Positions 1 through 9,336 of a stretch of 64,000 bases of DNA are shown one piece after another; position 1 is the first letter of the stretch; every line of letters starts with the position of its first letter. Below the pieces are notes generated by a model. The model was not told where the DNA came from. It searched no databases and was given only the letters and a program-made list of their open reading frames with translations. The DNA is from Flavobacterium psychrophilum (GTDB lineage Bacteria > Bacteroidota > Bacteroidia > Flavobacteriales > Flavobacteriaceae), in assembly GCA_945874225.1 (NCBI GenBank), contig CAMCFT010000019.1, forward strand, positions 1 through 64,000, read 5' to 3'. The position numbers and the translations under genes are program-made.

Positions 1-1
1 A

Positions 2-3000
2 ATTTCAGGAACGAACAGCGCTACTTATACTCCTCCAGCATTTACAATTGCAACTGATTATTACTATTATGCTACAGTAACTTTATCAGGTTCTGGTTGT
101 GGAAGTGTATTTAGTGATGTGTCAAAAGTTAGTGTAGTTGCTGATCCAATAGTTAGCATTACACCAAGTTCTCAAACTATTTGTCAAGGAACTGCTCCAA
201 CAGATTTGGTTGTTACACCAGCCGGAGGAACAGGAGCTTTTAGTTATCAATGGTACAGCAATATTTCCAATAATACTACCTCAGGTACCCTAATTGCAAC
301 AGCTACAGGCAATACTTATACGCCTCCAACAGCAACAGTTATAACCGTTTACTATTATTGTATGATTAGACAAACAGGTATAGGGTGTAACGTAACTAGT
401 TCAACCGTAGCAGTGATTGTTGTACCTGCTCCATCTATAAATTTACAACCACTGCCAAGTACTATTTGTCTAAATGGAACTCCTAACACTTTAAGTGTAA
501 CTTATATCAATGGTATCGGAACCGCTTCTTACCAATGGTACAGCAATACAACTAACAGTACAACTGGTGGAACGGCAATACCAACCGCAACAATTGATAG
601 TTATCTACCCCCTACAAGTGCTGTAGGTACAATTTACTATTATTGTATTGTAACTTTATCTTCTGGTGGATGTGCCAGCATTACTTCGAATACAGCTAGC
701 GTTGATGTAAACCAAATTCCAGTAATATCAGATGAAAATTTATTAACATGTAGTGACCAAGTTTTAAATTATACACCACAAAGTATAAACGGAAATATTA
801 TTCCCTTAAACACATTATACACTTGGAATATTCAAAATATCAACCCTAACAATTCTATTTTAGGTGCAACAAATCAAACTACACCTCAAATTAATTTAAT
901 TCAAAATTTAATTAATAACACTAATGATATTGCAGTAATTAAATTCACACTAACACCAATTTCAGGAATATGTACTGGAAATCCTTTCACAATTACGATA
1001 ACAGTTTACCCAATTCCAAGTGTTATTTTTTCAAGTTCAAATCAAATTATTTGCAATAACACGCAAAGCGCTCCAATAAACTTGAGTACAAATACCATTG
1101 GAACAGTTAGTTATTTATGGTCTTGTACAAATCCACCCCTTGGTATAAATGGAATTATAACTTCTGGAACAAATAACATTCCCATTCAAACCTTAGAAAA
1201 CACAACATCAATTCCAATAGCAATTACCTATACTGCCCATGCAGAATTAATAGGAGGTATTACCTGTGCAGGTCCTTCCTCTAATTATACTATTACTGTA
1301 AATCCAACTATAGTAACTTCGAGTATTTTAACTAATTATAATAGTTATAATGTAAGCGTATTTGGAGGTACCGATGGAGCTATTGACTTAACTGTTTCAG
1401 GAGGTTCTGGAAATTATACTTATAATTGGGCAGGTCCTAATGCTTTTATAAGTTTAACTCAAGATATTACGAATGTCGTTGCTGGAAATTATTCTGTAAC
1501 CATAAATGATGGGTATTGTAGTCCCGTAATTCTGAGTTTTACTTTGACACAACCACCTGAATTATTGATTCAAGAAACTACTGCTGACCATTTAAATTTA
1601 GTATGTTTTGGAGATGCAAATGGAACGCTAGGAGTTACAATTACGCAAGGTTCAGTTTCTCCATACGATTATCAAATACTAAATTCTAGCGGGGTAATTA
1701 TTGATTTTATCAATAATACAAATTCTTTAAACCATGTGTTTAATGGATTAACTGCTGGAACTTATTCTGTAAATGTTATTGATGCAAATGGTGGAATCAA
1801 AAAAATTCCAGGATTACTAATTACGCAACCAAATGATATTATTATCATTCCAACAACAACACCAATAACATGCTATGGTGGCAATGACGGCTCTATTTCA
1901 TTAACCGTAACTGGTGGAACTGGTTCTTATCAGGGAAGTTGGGATAATTTAGCAACCGGTTTATTTCAAAATAATCTATCAGCAGGTACTTATACAATTA
2001 CAATAACGGATGCTAATAATTGCACAAAACCTATTCAAGTAATCCTGCCTGATCCACCCATTTTTACAGTAAATCCAGTTGTTAAACAAATATCTTGTTT
2101 TGGAGCTAATGATGGAAGTATCAATCTAAATTTCGTGGGGGGAATTGCACCAATTGTATTAACTTGGAGTGATGGAAGCACCGCAGGAACAACTAGAAAT
2201 AATTTGGGTCCTGGAACCTATTCGGTTACTATTAAAGATAGTAAACCTTGTACTATTACAAGAACATTTGATATTCTTGAACCGCAACCTTTGTCGCTTA
2301 CTACAAATGTTACAGACGCCCTAGATTGCGACAATGCCAATACTGGCGCAATAAATTTATTAGTTTCTGGAGGTACTCCTCCATTTACTTATGTATGGTC
2401 CAATGGCGCTATTACCGAGGATTTAATCAATATATCGGCTGGTAATTATTTAGTTACAGTTACCGATGCTAGAGGATGTACAAAATCTATTCAGAAATCC
2501 ATAAACAGACCACCACCAATTGCCATTGAAATAATTACGAAAACCGATTTTGATTGTGATACAAAATATGTGAAACAAACCTTTGTTGCTGATGTTTCTG
2601 GTGGGGTTCCACCTTATCAATTGGCATGGTCCAGCGGGATTGTCAGCGGAACGAATAATGAATTGATGAATACCAGCACAAACGGAACGGTAATTCTAAC
2701 TGCTACTGATGCCATTGGATGTAAATCCAATTATACCTTTACTGTTACTAATCCAAAATTGGGCACGCCATCTTTTAACTCCAGTTCTTATGCTTATTTG
2801 ACTTATGGCACGTATTCTATCAATGATCCCATACAATTTACCAACACGGCCACCGGGGATTATATCAGCATGATTTGGGATTTTGGAGACGGTACCTTTT
2901 CGACTGCACTCAATCCGGTTCATACCTTCATTAATCCAAAGGAATATGTGGTTACGCAAACTGTTACGTATCCTTTTGGATGTGTGTATGTGCAAAAAAC

Positions 3001-3298
3001 CACCTTTATTGTTGAAAAAGGCTATCTGTTAGTAGTTCCCACTGCTTTTACTCCCAACTATGATTCTCACAATGATACGTTCAGGCCTGTGACCAAGGCT
3101 TTAAAAAACGTTCGTCTGGACATTTATGATACCTGGGGTTCGATGATTTATTCCGAATCGGGGGAAATATTGAAAGGTTGGGATGGTAAAATAAAAGGAG
3201 TCAATGCAGAGAACGGTAATTATTACTATAAGGTGAGCGGAGAAACTTTTTATGGCATTATTGTCAATGAAAATCACCCTTTTGTATTATTAAAATAA
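2..3298 (+). CDS. SprB-repeat adhesin with type IX secretion C-terminal domain (5' truncated by window edge)
   Basis: The frame is open to the left edge, so this is the C-terminal ~1,100 residues of a larger surface protein; the GTG at 119 lies inside a repeat and is not its start. Seen in order: Ig-like repeats with recurring YQWYSN, YTPP and YYYC patterns (up to about base 700), then at least five SprB-type repeats beginning near bases 1350, 1600, 1866, 2090 and 2320 (pattern C-G-x-N-D-G ... GGT/SGxYxxxW), a PKD-like domain near 2800-3015 (WDFGDGTFS), and a last ~92-residue gliding-motility-associated C-terminal domain (PTAFTPN, GWDGKIKG). Proteins of this build are exported by the type IX secretion system, and the C-terminal domain is its sorting signal. 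The PorP/SprF gene starts 12 bp downstream, the usual partner arrangement. A role in adhesion or gliding is inferred. Confidence 0.93.
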   Translation: MSGTNSATYTPPAFTIATDYYYYATVTLSGSGCGSVFSDVSKVSVVADPIVSITPSSQTICQGTAPTDLVVTPAGGTGAFSYQWYSNISNNTTSGTLIATATGNTYTPPTATVITVYYYCMIRQTGIGCNVTSSTVAVIVVPAPSINLQPLPSTICLNGTPNTLSVTYINGIGTASYQWYSNTTNSTTGGTAIPTATIDSYLPPTSAVGTIYYYCIVTLSSGGCASITSNTASVDVNQIPVISDENLLTCSDQVLNYTPQSINGNIIPLNTLYTWNIQNINPNNSILGATNQTTPQINLIQNLINNTNDIAVIKFTLTPISGICTGNPFTITITVYPIPSVIFSSSNQIICNNTQSAPINLSTNTIGTVSYLWSCTNPPLGINGIITSGTNNIPIQTLENTTSIPIAITYTAHAELIGGITCAGPSSNYTITVNPTIVTSSILTNYNSYNVSVFGGTDGAIDLTVSGGSGNYTYNWAGPNAFISLTQDITNVVAGNYSVTINDGYCSPVILSFTLTQPPELLIQETTADHLNLVCFGDANGTLGVTITQGSVSPYDYQILNSSGVIIDFINNTNSLNHVFNGLTAGTYSVNVIDANGGIKKIPGLLITQPNDIIIIPTTTPITCYGGNDGSISLTVTGGTGSYQGSWDNLATGLFQNNLSAGTYTITITDANNCTKPIQVILPDPPIFTVNPVVKQISCFGANDGSINLNFVGGIAPIVLTWSDGSTAGTTRNNLGPGTYSVTIKDSKPCTITRTFDILEPQPLSLTTNVTDALDCDNANTGAINLLVSGGTPPFTYVWSNGAITEDLINISAGNYLVTVTDARGCTKSIQKSINRPPPIAIEIITKTDFDCDTKYVKQTFVADVSGGVPPYQLAWSSGIVSGTNNELMNTSTNGTVILTATDAIGCKSNYTFTVTNPKLGTPSFNSSSYAYLTYGTYSINDPIQFTNTATGDYISMIWDFGDGTFSTALNPVHTFINPKEYVVTQTVTYPFGCVYVQKTTFIVEKGYLLVVPTAFTPNYDSHNDTFRPVTKALKNVRLDIYDTWGSMIYSESGEILKGWDGKIKGVNAENGNYYYKVSGETFYGIIVNENHPFVLLK

Positions 3299-3310
3299 GC
3301 ATTAAAGAAA

Positions 3311-4387
3311 ATGAAATTAAAACTTGTTTTAACAATACTATTGACTTCCTTATCGATTATGGAAATTAAGGCTCAGGATCCTGTTTTTACACAGTATTAT
3401 TTTGTGCCTGAGACTCAGAACGGCGCCTTTACAGGAGCCGTAAACACGCTGAACACGGGAATAATACACCGGACACAATGGCCAGATGGTGCCAGAAGAC
3501 TTGATACTGAATATGCATTTATCAATGGTTCCATTGGAAATTTATCTGAAGATTCTCGTCCCTATGATTCGAATCTTCAAAATATTGGATTTGGTATAAC
3601 GGTTCTGAACCAACATGAGGTTTTTACAGATTATAATTACAATCAAATTAATGGGGTATCTTCTTTAAATCTTGATTTAGATAATTTTTATTCGGGATTA
3701 AGATTAATTTTAGGATTAGAAGGGGGTTATGGAACTAAAAATTTTAATTTCAAAAGTCTTTTGTTTGAAGACCAAATTAATATTGACAATGGCAGCATAA
3801 CAGGCGGAAGTGCAGATCCAAGTCTCTTAGCTCTCAAGGGCAAAGTAAATTTCTTTGATATTTCTTCCGGTTTTTTACTTTATGATGAAGATTTTTGGCT
3901 GGGTGTTTCTTTTAAGCATCTTAACACGCCCAATATAGCCTTTGAATCTGAAGGCGAGGTGCCATTGGATATGAATTTTACCGTTCAGAGCGGGTATTCA
4001 ATTAGTCTGGACAGGAATCCAAGTTTTGGGTTCTTACCGGATAATTCGAAGTTTGTACTGACTTCTAATTTCATGAAACAGGGACAATATAACCGATTGG
4101 ATTTTGGCAGTATTTTACATTTTAATCCCTTTATTCTAGGAGTCATTGCTGCAACAAATCCTATGAGGAAAAGTGATCAAAGCCATCTTCTTACTTCATT
4201 GAATCTGATTGGTTCTATTAAAATAAATAACTTCACTTTTGGTTATTCGTATGATATCAGTACTTCAAAAATAGACAATACTCAGGGCGTTCATGAATTT
4301 ACCCTGACATGGCAAATAGGCAGAGAATGTCATAATTGTAATAATTATTTGGTCAGAAGACCGTGGGGGAGAAATTATGATGATTAA
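3311..4387 (+). CDS. PorP/SprF family type IX secretion-associated outer membrane protein
   Basis: 358 residues with an N-terminal signal peptide ending around KAQ (residue 22), the typical DPVFTQYYFVPETQNGAFTG opening of PorP/SprF proteins, and alternating aromatic beta-strand sequence to the C-terminus, consistent with a 12-14 strand outer-membrane barrel. SprF-like proteins are needed for secretion or surface attachment of the SprB-like protein encoded just upstream; the 12-bp spacing suggests one transcript. The C-terminus has a short cysteine-bearing tail (CHNCNNY). A broken paralogue of its 3' third lies at 9.3-9.8 kb. Family is clear; which cargo it serves is inferred from position. 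Confidence 0.9.
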   Translation: MKLKLVLTILLTSLSIMEIKAQDPVFTQYYFVPETQNGAFTGAVNTLNTGIIHRTQWPDGARRLDTEYAFINGSIGNLSEDSRPYDSNLQNIGFGITVLNQHEVFTDYNYNQINGVSSLNLDLDNFYSGLRLILGLEGGYGTKNFNFKSLLFEDQINIDNGSITGGSADPSLLALKGKVNFFDISSGFLLYDEDFWLGVSFKHLNTPNIAFESEGEVPLDMNFTVQSGYSISLDRNPSFGFLPDNSKFVLTSNFMKQGQYNRLDFGSILHFNPFILGVIAATNPMRKSDQSHLLTSLNLIGSIKINNFTFGYSYDISTSKIDNTQGVHEFTLTWQIGRECHNCNNYLVRRPWGRNYDD

Positions 4388-4421
4388 AATTTCAAAAGAA
4401 TCTTCTAAATCTTCAACCCAA

Positions 4422-4450
4422 TCTGGTGCTCGATGCAATCGAGCACCAGA
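4422..4450. repeat. REP-like palindrome, family A copy 1
   Basis: Perfect 13-bp inverted repeat TCTGGTGCTCGAT / ATCGAGCACCAGA with a GCA loop. The same sequence recurs at 9894-9922 and, inverted, at 10022-10047, in each case just downstream of a PorP/SprF gene end or beside the IS200-like transposase. Confidence 0.85.
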
Positions 4451-4475
4451 GAACTTGGTTTTTAGTCCTTGTGGG

Positions 4476-4503
4476 CACGGATTGCAAATCCGCGCTATCC
4501 GTG
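4476..4503. repeat. REP-like palindrome, family C
   Basis: CGGATT-GCA-AATCCG hairpin (4478-4492) overlapping a wider pair CACGGAT / ATCCGTG (4476-4482 and 4497-4503), so two alternative foldings are possible. Sequences of this type are common dispersed palindromes in Bacteroidota intergenic DNA (general recollection, not checked). Confidence 0.6.
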
Positions 4504-4704
4504 GTGGGACATATGCGAGCCATCTAGGTAAGTCCAACCAAAGACTAGTACAATAAGTTATTTATAATCAAAACAAATTAACTCGTTTACGTGAAACCGT
4601 AAACTATATTGTTTTTAACAGATTACATTTGAGCATTTTATTTTTATAAAACATCAGGGTTGCTGAAAACTGAAGAGAGTAGGCGAAAAATTAATTCAAA
4701 AAAT

Positions 4705-6087
4705 ATGAAAAAAATTATTCTATTTATTATTATTATTACTCAACTTACTATATCTTGTTCTAGTAACAATGCTGTTGACGACCCGACTCCACAAAGTTTA
4801 AATGAACAAATCGCAGCGATTATAAATCAGCCTTATTCTAAGTTAACTCCATCTGAACAAAAGGTAAAATTGGAGGCTGAAGCCAATGCTATGCTTGTCC
4901 AAATGGATAAGTCAAAAACATCAGGAGCTATTGAAGCCATACAAAACCTTGGTAATTTATTAAGTATTGGCAATATTGATATATTCAATGGGAAAAATGA
5001 CAATCAAATAGAGGACATCATAAATGTTTCAGGTGTATATGGAATTTACACTTGGAATACTTCAAAACAAGATTGGATTAAAACAACCTCAACTACTGAG
5101 TTAAAATTTGTTTTTCCTGCAAAGAAAAATTTAACCACAAACAATGCTTCTTTCTCTTCTAAAAGCACCTCTTCAAACATACAAGTAAAAATTGAGGATA
5201 CTTATGGAAACTGGGTTTATGACCCTAAAACTGGCAATTACATTCAAACCCCATCAATAAATGACTCATTTTATTTGCCAACTTCAGTAGATGCTACTTT
5301 AACTATTGATAATGTACAAGCTGCAACTTTTATAGCAAATGCTAAATACACTGGTACAGTTGAAGCCCCTGATGAAGCTAGTTTTAAAATGGTTTTAAAC
5401 GACGGATATTCTTATGAAATTAGTGGTGGTAAAAAAGCAACCGCAAATTTTGCAAAATCATCTTTTACTTATAATGGGAAAAATTTAGTTTCGTTTACCT
5501 CCGGAAGCACAGCTGATATTGATGCTTTAATAGAAAATGATGCTCTTATTCAATACCAAGGTAAAGCAAATGGTTTAGTTCAAATTATGGACAACTTCAT
5601 CATTATAGCGGATATGGATATTGCCACACAAACTAAAGACGATCAAGCTTTAGAAACAAGTTTAGTTTACCCTACATATCCAGATTACTATAGCCCAAAT
5701 GCTAATTTCAAAGCATATTACACAGCTGAAAACACATACAACAAAAAGTATTCTGAAGGCAATGTACTTAATTCAAATAAAAATATAAAACTAATTTTAG
5801 TCTCTAAAAAAGACGGAACTAAGATTGCTGACGTTGTTAGCCATTCAGAAAAAGGAGATAGCTACGATAGAGAATTACCAGTTTGGACTGTTGATAATAT
5901 CACTGGAGGAGGATATTGGTCATGGTATAATGGAAATGGTGAGGTAATTACTATTCAATATTACGACGAAGTACTTTACCTAAAATTCAATGACAATACT
6001 GAAGTTGAAATGAGTGCTTATTTTTCTACAGGATTTGATACTCTGGAAACCAAATTTGAAGATTTCTTGAAAGCTTTTGAGAGATAG
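4705..6087 (+). CDS. hypothetical lipoprotein
   Basis: No family recognised. The frame opens at a TTG at 4660, but the ATG at 4705 gives a clean lipoprotein signal (MKKIILFIIIITQLTISC, lipidated Cys at residue 18), so that start is chosen; the product is then 460 residues. The mature protein is rich in Asn, Thr and Lys and mostly predicted beta, with an early helical part (residues ~25-75, NEQIAAIINQPYSKLTPSEQK). The residues after the lipidated Cys are SSNN, without obvious surface-export signal. It stands alone between the adhesin operon and the convergent DUF4249 gene. Function unknown; probably a periplasmic or surface lipoprotein. Confidence 0.75.
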   Translation: MKKIILFIIIITQLTISCSSNNAVDDPTPQSLNEQIAAIINQPYSKLTPSEQKVKLEAEANAMLVQMDKSKTSGAIEAIQNLGNLLSIGNIDIFNGKNDNQIEDIINVSGVYGIYTWNTSKQDWIKTTSTTELKFVFPAKKNLTTNNASFSSKSTSSNIQVKIEDTYGNWVYDPKTGNYIQTPSINDSFYLPTSVDATLTIDNVQAATFIANAKYTGTVEAPDEASFKMVLNDGYSYEISGGKKATANFAKSSFTYNGKNLVSFTSGSTADIDALIENDALIQYQGKANGLVQIMDNFIIIADMDIATQTKDDQALETSLVYPTYPDYYSPNANFKAYYTAENTYNKKYSEGNVLNSNKNIKLILVSKKDGTKIADVVSHSEKGDSYDRELPVWTVDNITGGGYWSWYNGNGEVITIQYYDEVLYLKFNDNTEVEMSAYFSTGFDTLETKFEDFLKAFER

Positions 6088-6141
6088 ATAATTTAAAGTT
6101 CAAACTTATTAAGGTCAATCTGAAAATTTCTCAGGTTGAGC

Positions 6142-6999
6142 TTATTTTTTTGGAGGTGTTCGAACCAATATTGTGTTTTGGCCGTATCCTGCCCAAATAC
6201 CAATTCCACCTTTAATATTTGATTTCAGACTTGTATTTGATGGATAGATGGGGTTTCTGCTATTCACAATTTCGTTTTGCCAACTATTCCAAAAATCCAG
6301 CACATCTTTATTCATAGTTCTTAATTTCACGAAAATCAAATCGCCATCTGTAAAATACGGTTTGTATTTAGTTTTAGGAAAAATCAACACTCCCCTATTT
6401 ACCTGCATTGAAATTTTAGGCGAATCAAAATTTTTATCATCCAAATTTCCATAAAAAGCGGGAACAAAAATAGGTTCATGTTCAGCTAACCTTGTTGCAA
6501 TTTGATAATAATTTTTTTCATTAATAAGGTCATCAAATTTTACGAATACATAGCCTGTAGTATCTGCAACGTCATTTTTTATGTATTCTGCACTTTTAAG
6601 AGCTACTGTTTTAGGGATTGTTGTAGATGCTGAAACAATTCTGTTTAAATATTCTATTTTTAAGGTATACGTTTTACCAGCTTCACCAATAATTTCAGAA
6701 CCATAATATACGAATGGCGGCAATCTGTCTTTATCATTTTTAACTCTTAGAACCTCTACATTTTGTCCATCAGAAACAGTCACCTTTGCAGATCGTATGG
6801 CATGGTCTAAAACATTAATAGAATCAATAACTTCAGTTATGGGAATACTACTGGACAATAATAGCTGGGGCACATCGCCTTCTTCAATCCAGCCCTCAAC
6901 AACTATCTTTGATTCAAGATTAATTTCAGTACTGAAATTATCATTATTACAGCTGATTACCATTATCACCAAAAGAAATAAACAACTATTTTTCATCAT
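6142..6999 (-). CDS. DUF4249 family lipoprotein
   Basis: 285 residues with a lipoprotein signal (lipobox VISC, Cys at residue 17) and the typical opening of the DUF4249 family: KIVVEGWIEEGDVPQLLLS followed by short beta strands (VTVSDGQNVEVL, YTLKIEYLNRIVSASTTIP). Members are normally encoded directly behind a TonB-dependent receptor, as here: its ATG-ATG start touches the TAA stop of the receptor with no gap, implying translational coupling. It may act as a surface or periplasmic accessory of that receptor; the substrate is unknown. Confidence 0.87.
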   Translation of the reverse strand: MMKNSCLFLLVIMVISCNNDNFSTEINLESKIVVEGWIEEGDVPQLLLSSSIPITEVIDSINVLDHAIRSAKVTVSDGQNVEVLRVKNDKDRLPPFVYYGSEIIGEAGKTYTLKIEYLNRIVSASTTIPKTVALKSAEYIKNDVADTTGYVFVKFDDLINEKNYYQIATRLAEHEPIFVPAFYGNLDDKNFDSPKISMQVNRGVLIFPKTKYKPYFTDGDLIFVKLRTMNKDVLDFWNSWQNEIVNSRNPIYPSNTSLKSNIKGGIGIWAGYGQNTILVRTPPKK

Positions 7000-9318
7000 T
7001 TAAAATTTAAATCTCCAACTTATTGAAGGAAGAATTTTATATAAATATTTTTTTTCTGTTTCTACAACTACACTTTTTTTATCTTCATTAATCTTTACGT
7101 TCAAAACAATATAAATAGGATTCTCAATATTGAATGTATTGAAAATTGAAAAATTTAATGCACTTTCTTTTTTGTTGTTTTTTATAAAAAAATAATTAAC
7201 GGATAAATCTGTTCGAATATAATTTGGCATTTGGGCGTTGTTGTATTCCGAATATTCCTTGACAGGATTATTGTTTATAAAGTACCAAGATGTAGGCATT
7301 GTAAAACGATTTCCTGAACTAAAAATTTGGGTAACACCAAAATTCCATTTTAAATTTAAATCATACATTCCCACAATTGCTAAATTGTGTCGTCTATCGT
7401 ATTTTGCAAAATAAGTGTTGCCATTATTAATTCCTTCAAAATCTCTATTTGACCAACTTAGCGTATAACTCAACCATCCTTTGAACTTTCCATTATTCTT
7501 ACGTAACATCATCTCCAGTCCATAAGCTGTTCCATCCCCAACAAGCAAGTCATTTTTTAATGTTGAAATTTCATTAAACTGTGCAACTCCATAAGGATAT
7601 TCCAATAAATTTTTCATTGATCGAAAATAACCACCAAAGGATGATGTAATATTTTTAGAAATAGTTTGATTCGAACCAATAGAAAATTCATCGGATGTTT
7701 GTGGAGAAATTCCCTCAGAACTTGCTATCCAAAAATCCGTTGGAATACCTACACTCGAAGTTGTAATTAAACTCAAATATTGATTTTGCCTATTATAAGA
7801 AGTATAAAAAGAGAAATTTTTATTTGGATAATAATTTAATAGTATGCGAGGTTGTAAATGCAAATATGAATTTGACTGTAAACCTGAACTGTAATAATTT
7901 ATTCTCAAGCCTAACTCAGCAGACAAACAATTGGACAATTTAGGTTTAGCTGTTACAAAAACAGCAACCTCATTTGCTTTGATTAAATTATTTTGCTCTG
8001 CAATTGAACTCTCAATTTGACTAGCAATTTGAATCTTTTGTGGTTGCAAATTATGAAAAGTATATTGCAAACCTGATTCAAAAGGAATTTCTTTAATGAT
8101 ATAACGAACTGAATTTGAATACCCAAAATCCTGTACATAAGAAGAAACCTCCATTTGAACCGTAGCTTGCTGCATACCCAAATTATTGTTGTATTGAGTA
8201 AAATAAATAGCATTTGACATACTCGTCCTTGAAGATAATTTAGAAATTATTGTAGGAGACAAGGAAAAATTTCCCCATTTCACTCTGGTTATTAAGGCTA
8301 TATTAGGATCTTCAATTTTTAATTTATCGGTAATAACAAAAGCATCAACAACTAACGAATTATTTTTAGAAATCTCCGTAATGAAGGTCAAATTACTATC
8401 CGAAAAACCATATTTCATATCTTGTGCATCATTGTTCTTTGAAAATGAATTTAATATTGGAATCACAAATTCATCAATATATGTTTTCCTACCAGATATA
8501 AAAAAAGCTGATTTTTTACCGATAGGCACAGCCAAAGTAATCTGTGATGCTAGTAGCCCCACATTCCCTTGAACTGTTAATTCAGAAGGTATTTTTTTAT
8601 TAGAAATCAACAATGTAGTTGAACTTAAACGTCCTCCATACTTTGCATTAGAACTTGATTTATCAAATTCAACTTCTTGTATATGGTCTGTATTATAAAA
8701 AGGAAAGACACCTAATAAATGTGACATTCCATATAGTGGAGTTCCTCCATACAACATCGAATTATGCCCGGGATCGCCTCCTCTCACATATAAGTATCCA
8801 TTTGCATCCCCCGAATTTTGTACTCCAGGTGTTAATTGCAAAAGCTTGATTATATCAGTCGTCCCTAAAATAGTGGGCACTGAAGACATTTGTTGAAGAT
8901 TAAAAGATAATTTACCTCCAGATAGAGATGTTATAGAACTCTTTTTAATGTTAGAAACTACAACTTCCTTCAAAAGTGAACCGTCTTTTTCTAATACTAT
9001 AGAAAGTATCGTGTCTTTTTTTAAAGAAAAACTTAACTCTTTTTTAAAATATCCAAAATGACTAATTGTTAAGCTTACTTGACCTGCTTTAAGATTAACA
9101 GCAAATATGCCTAAAGAATCCGTTACTGAAGAAAAATTCTGACCATTTGTATCAAAAACCACATTAACTCCAATCATATTTAAACCTTCGTTAGACTTCA
9201 GATTACCATAAATTCTATTATAAGATTGTCCAAACAAGTTAGAAAAACAAAACAAAAAGAACAAAATAATTAATTTCAAAAGTGAAAGTTTTAATACGAA
9301 AAATGCTAATTTAAACAA
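7000..9318 (-). CDS. TonB-dependent receptor with carboxypeptidase-regulatory-like N-terminal domain
   Basis: 772 residues. Signal peptide to about residue 30 (SNLFGQ), then a CarboxypepD_reg-like beta-sandwich (GNLKSNEGLNMIGVNVVFDT..., residues ~33-115), a plug domain (LLQLTPGVQNSGDANGYLYVRGGDPGHNSMLYGG, ~160-195) and a C-terminal outer-membrane barrel. It should import an unknown ligand across the outer membrane using TonB energy. It forms a two-gene unit with the DUF4249 lipoprotein. Directly upstream (9.3-9.8 kb) lies the broken PorP/SprF fragment, so the receptor block may have been inserted next to or into a duplicated sprF copy. No TAnnTTTG promoter was recognised upstream. Confidence 0.92.
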   Translation of the reverse strand: MFKLAFFVLKLSLLKLIILFFLFCFSNLFGQSYNRIYGNLKSNEGLNMIGVNVVFDTNGQNFSSVTDSLGIFAVNLKAGQVSLTISHFGYFKKELSFSLKKDTILSIVLEKDGSLLKEVVVSNIKKSSITSLSGGKLSFNLQQMSSVPTILGTTDIIKLLQLTPGVQNSGDANGYLYVRGGDPGHNSMLYGGTPLYGMSHLLGVFPFYNTDHIQEVEFDKSSSNAKYGGRLSSTTLLISNKKIPSELTVQGNVGLLASQITLAVPIGKKSAFFISGRKTYIDEFVIPILNSFSKNNDAQDMKYGFSDSNLTFITEISKNNSLVVDAFVITDKLKIEDPNIALITRVKWGNFSLSPTIISKLSSRTSMSNAIYFTQYNNNLGMQQATVQMEVSSYVQDFGYSNSVRYIIKEIPFESGLQYTFHNLQPQKIQIASQIESSIAEQNNLIKANEVAVFVTAKPKLSNCLSAELGLRINYYSSGLQSNSYLHLQPRILLNYYPNKNFSFYTSYNRQNQYLSLITTSSVGIPTDFWIASSEGISPQTSDEFSIGSNQTISKNITSSFGGYFRSMKNLLEYPYGVAQFNEISTLKNDLLVGDGTAYGLEMMLRKNNGKFKGWLSYTLSWSNRDFEGINNGNTYFAKYDRRHNLAIVGMYDLNLKWNFGVTQIFSSGNRFTMPTSWYFINNNPVKEYSEYNNAQMPNYIRTDLSVNYFFIKNNKKESALNFSIFNTFNIENPIYIVLNVKINEDKKSVVVETEKKYLYKILPSISWRFKF

Positions 9319-9336
9319 TTAAATCCAGATTAGGCG

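Larger units (their letters stand above)
4388..4704. other. intergenic region with palindromic repeats, no gene
   Basis: 317 bases between the PorP/SprF gene and the next lipoprotein. It contains two adjacent hairpins with GCA loops (listed separately). A minus-strand reading frame spans it but runs back into the 3' end of the PorP/SprF gene and looks like chance. No convincing promoter box of the TAnnTTTG type was found. Confidence 0.6.

Noticed and set aside
119..121. GTG at 119 as start of the adhesin
   Set aside because: The frame is open and repeat-like (YTPP, YYYA, CGSVFSD) upstream to the window edge, so the gene continues to the left.
4265..4537. 90-residue minus-strand frame at the 3' end of the PorP/SprF gene
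   Set aside because: Half of it is antisense to sprF and the rest crosses palindromic repeats; no start context or domain.
4660..4704. TTG start extending the lipoprotein by 15 residues
   Set aside because: The extension (LKTEESRRKINSKN) is charged and would destroy the lipoprotein signal that begins at the ATG 4705.
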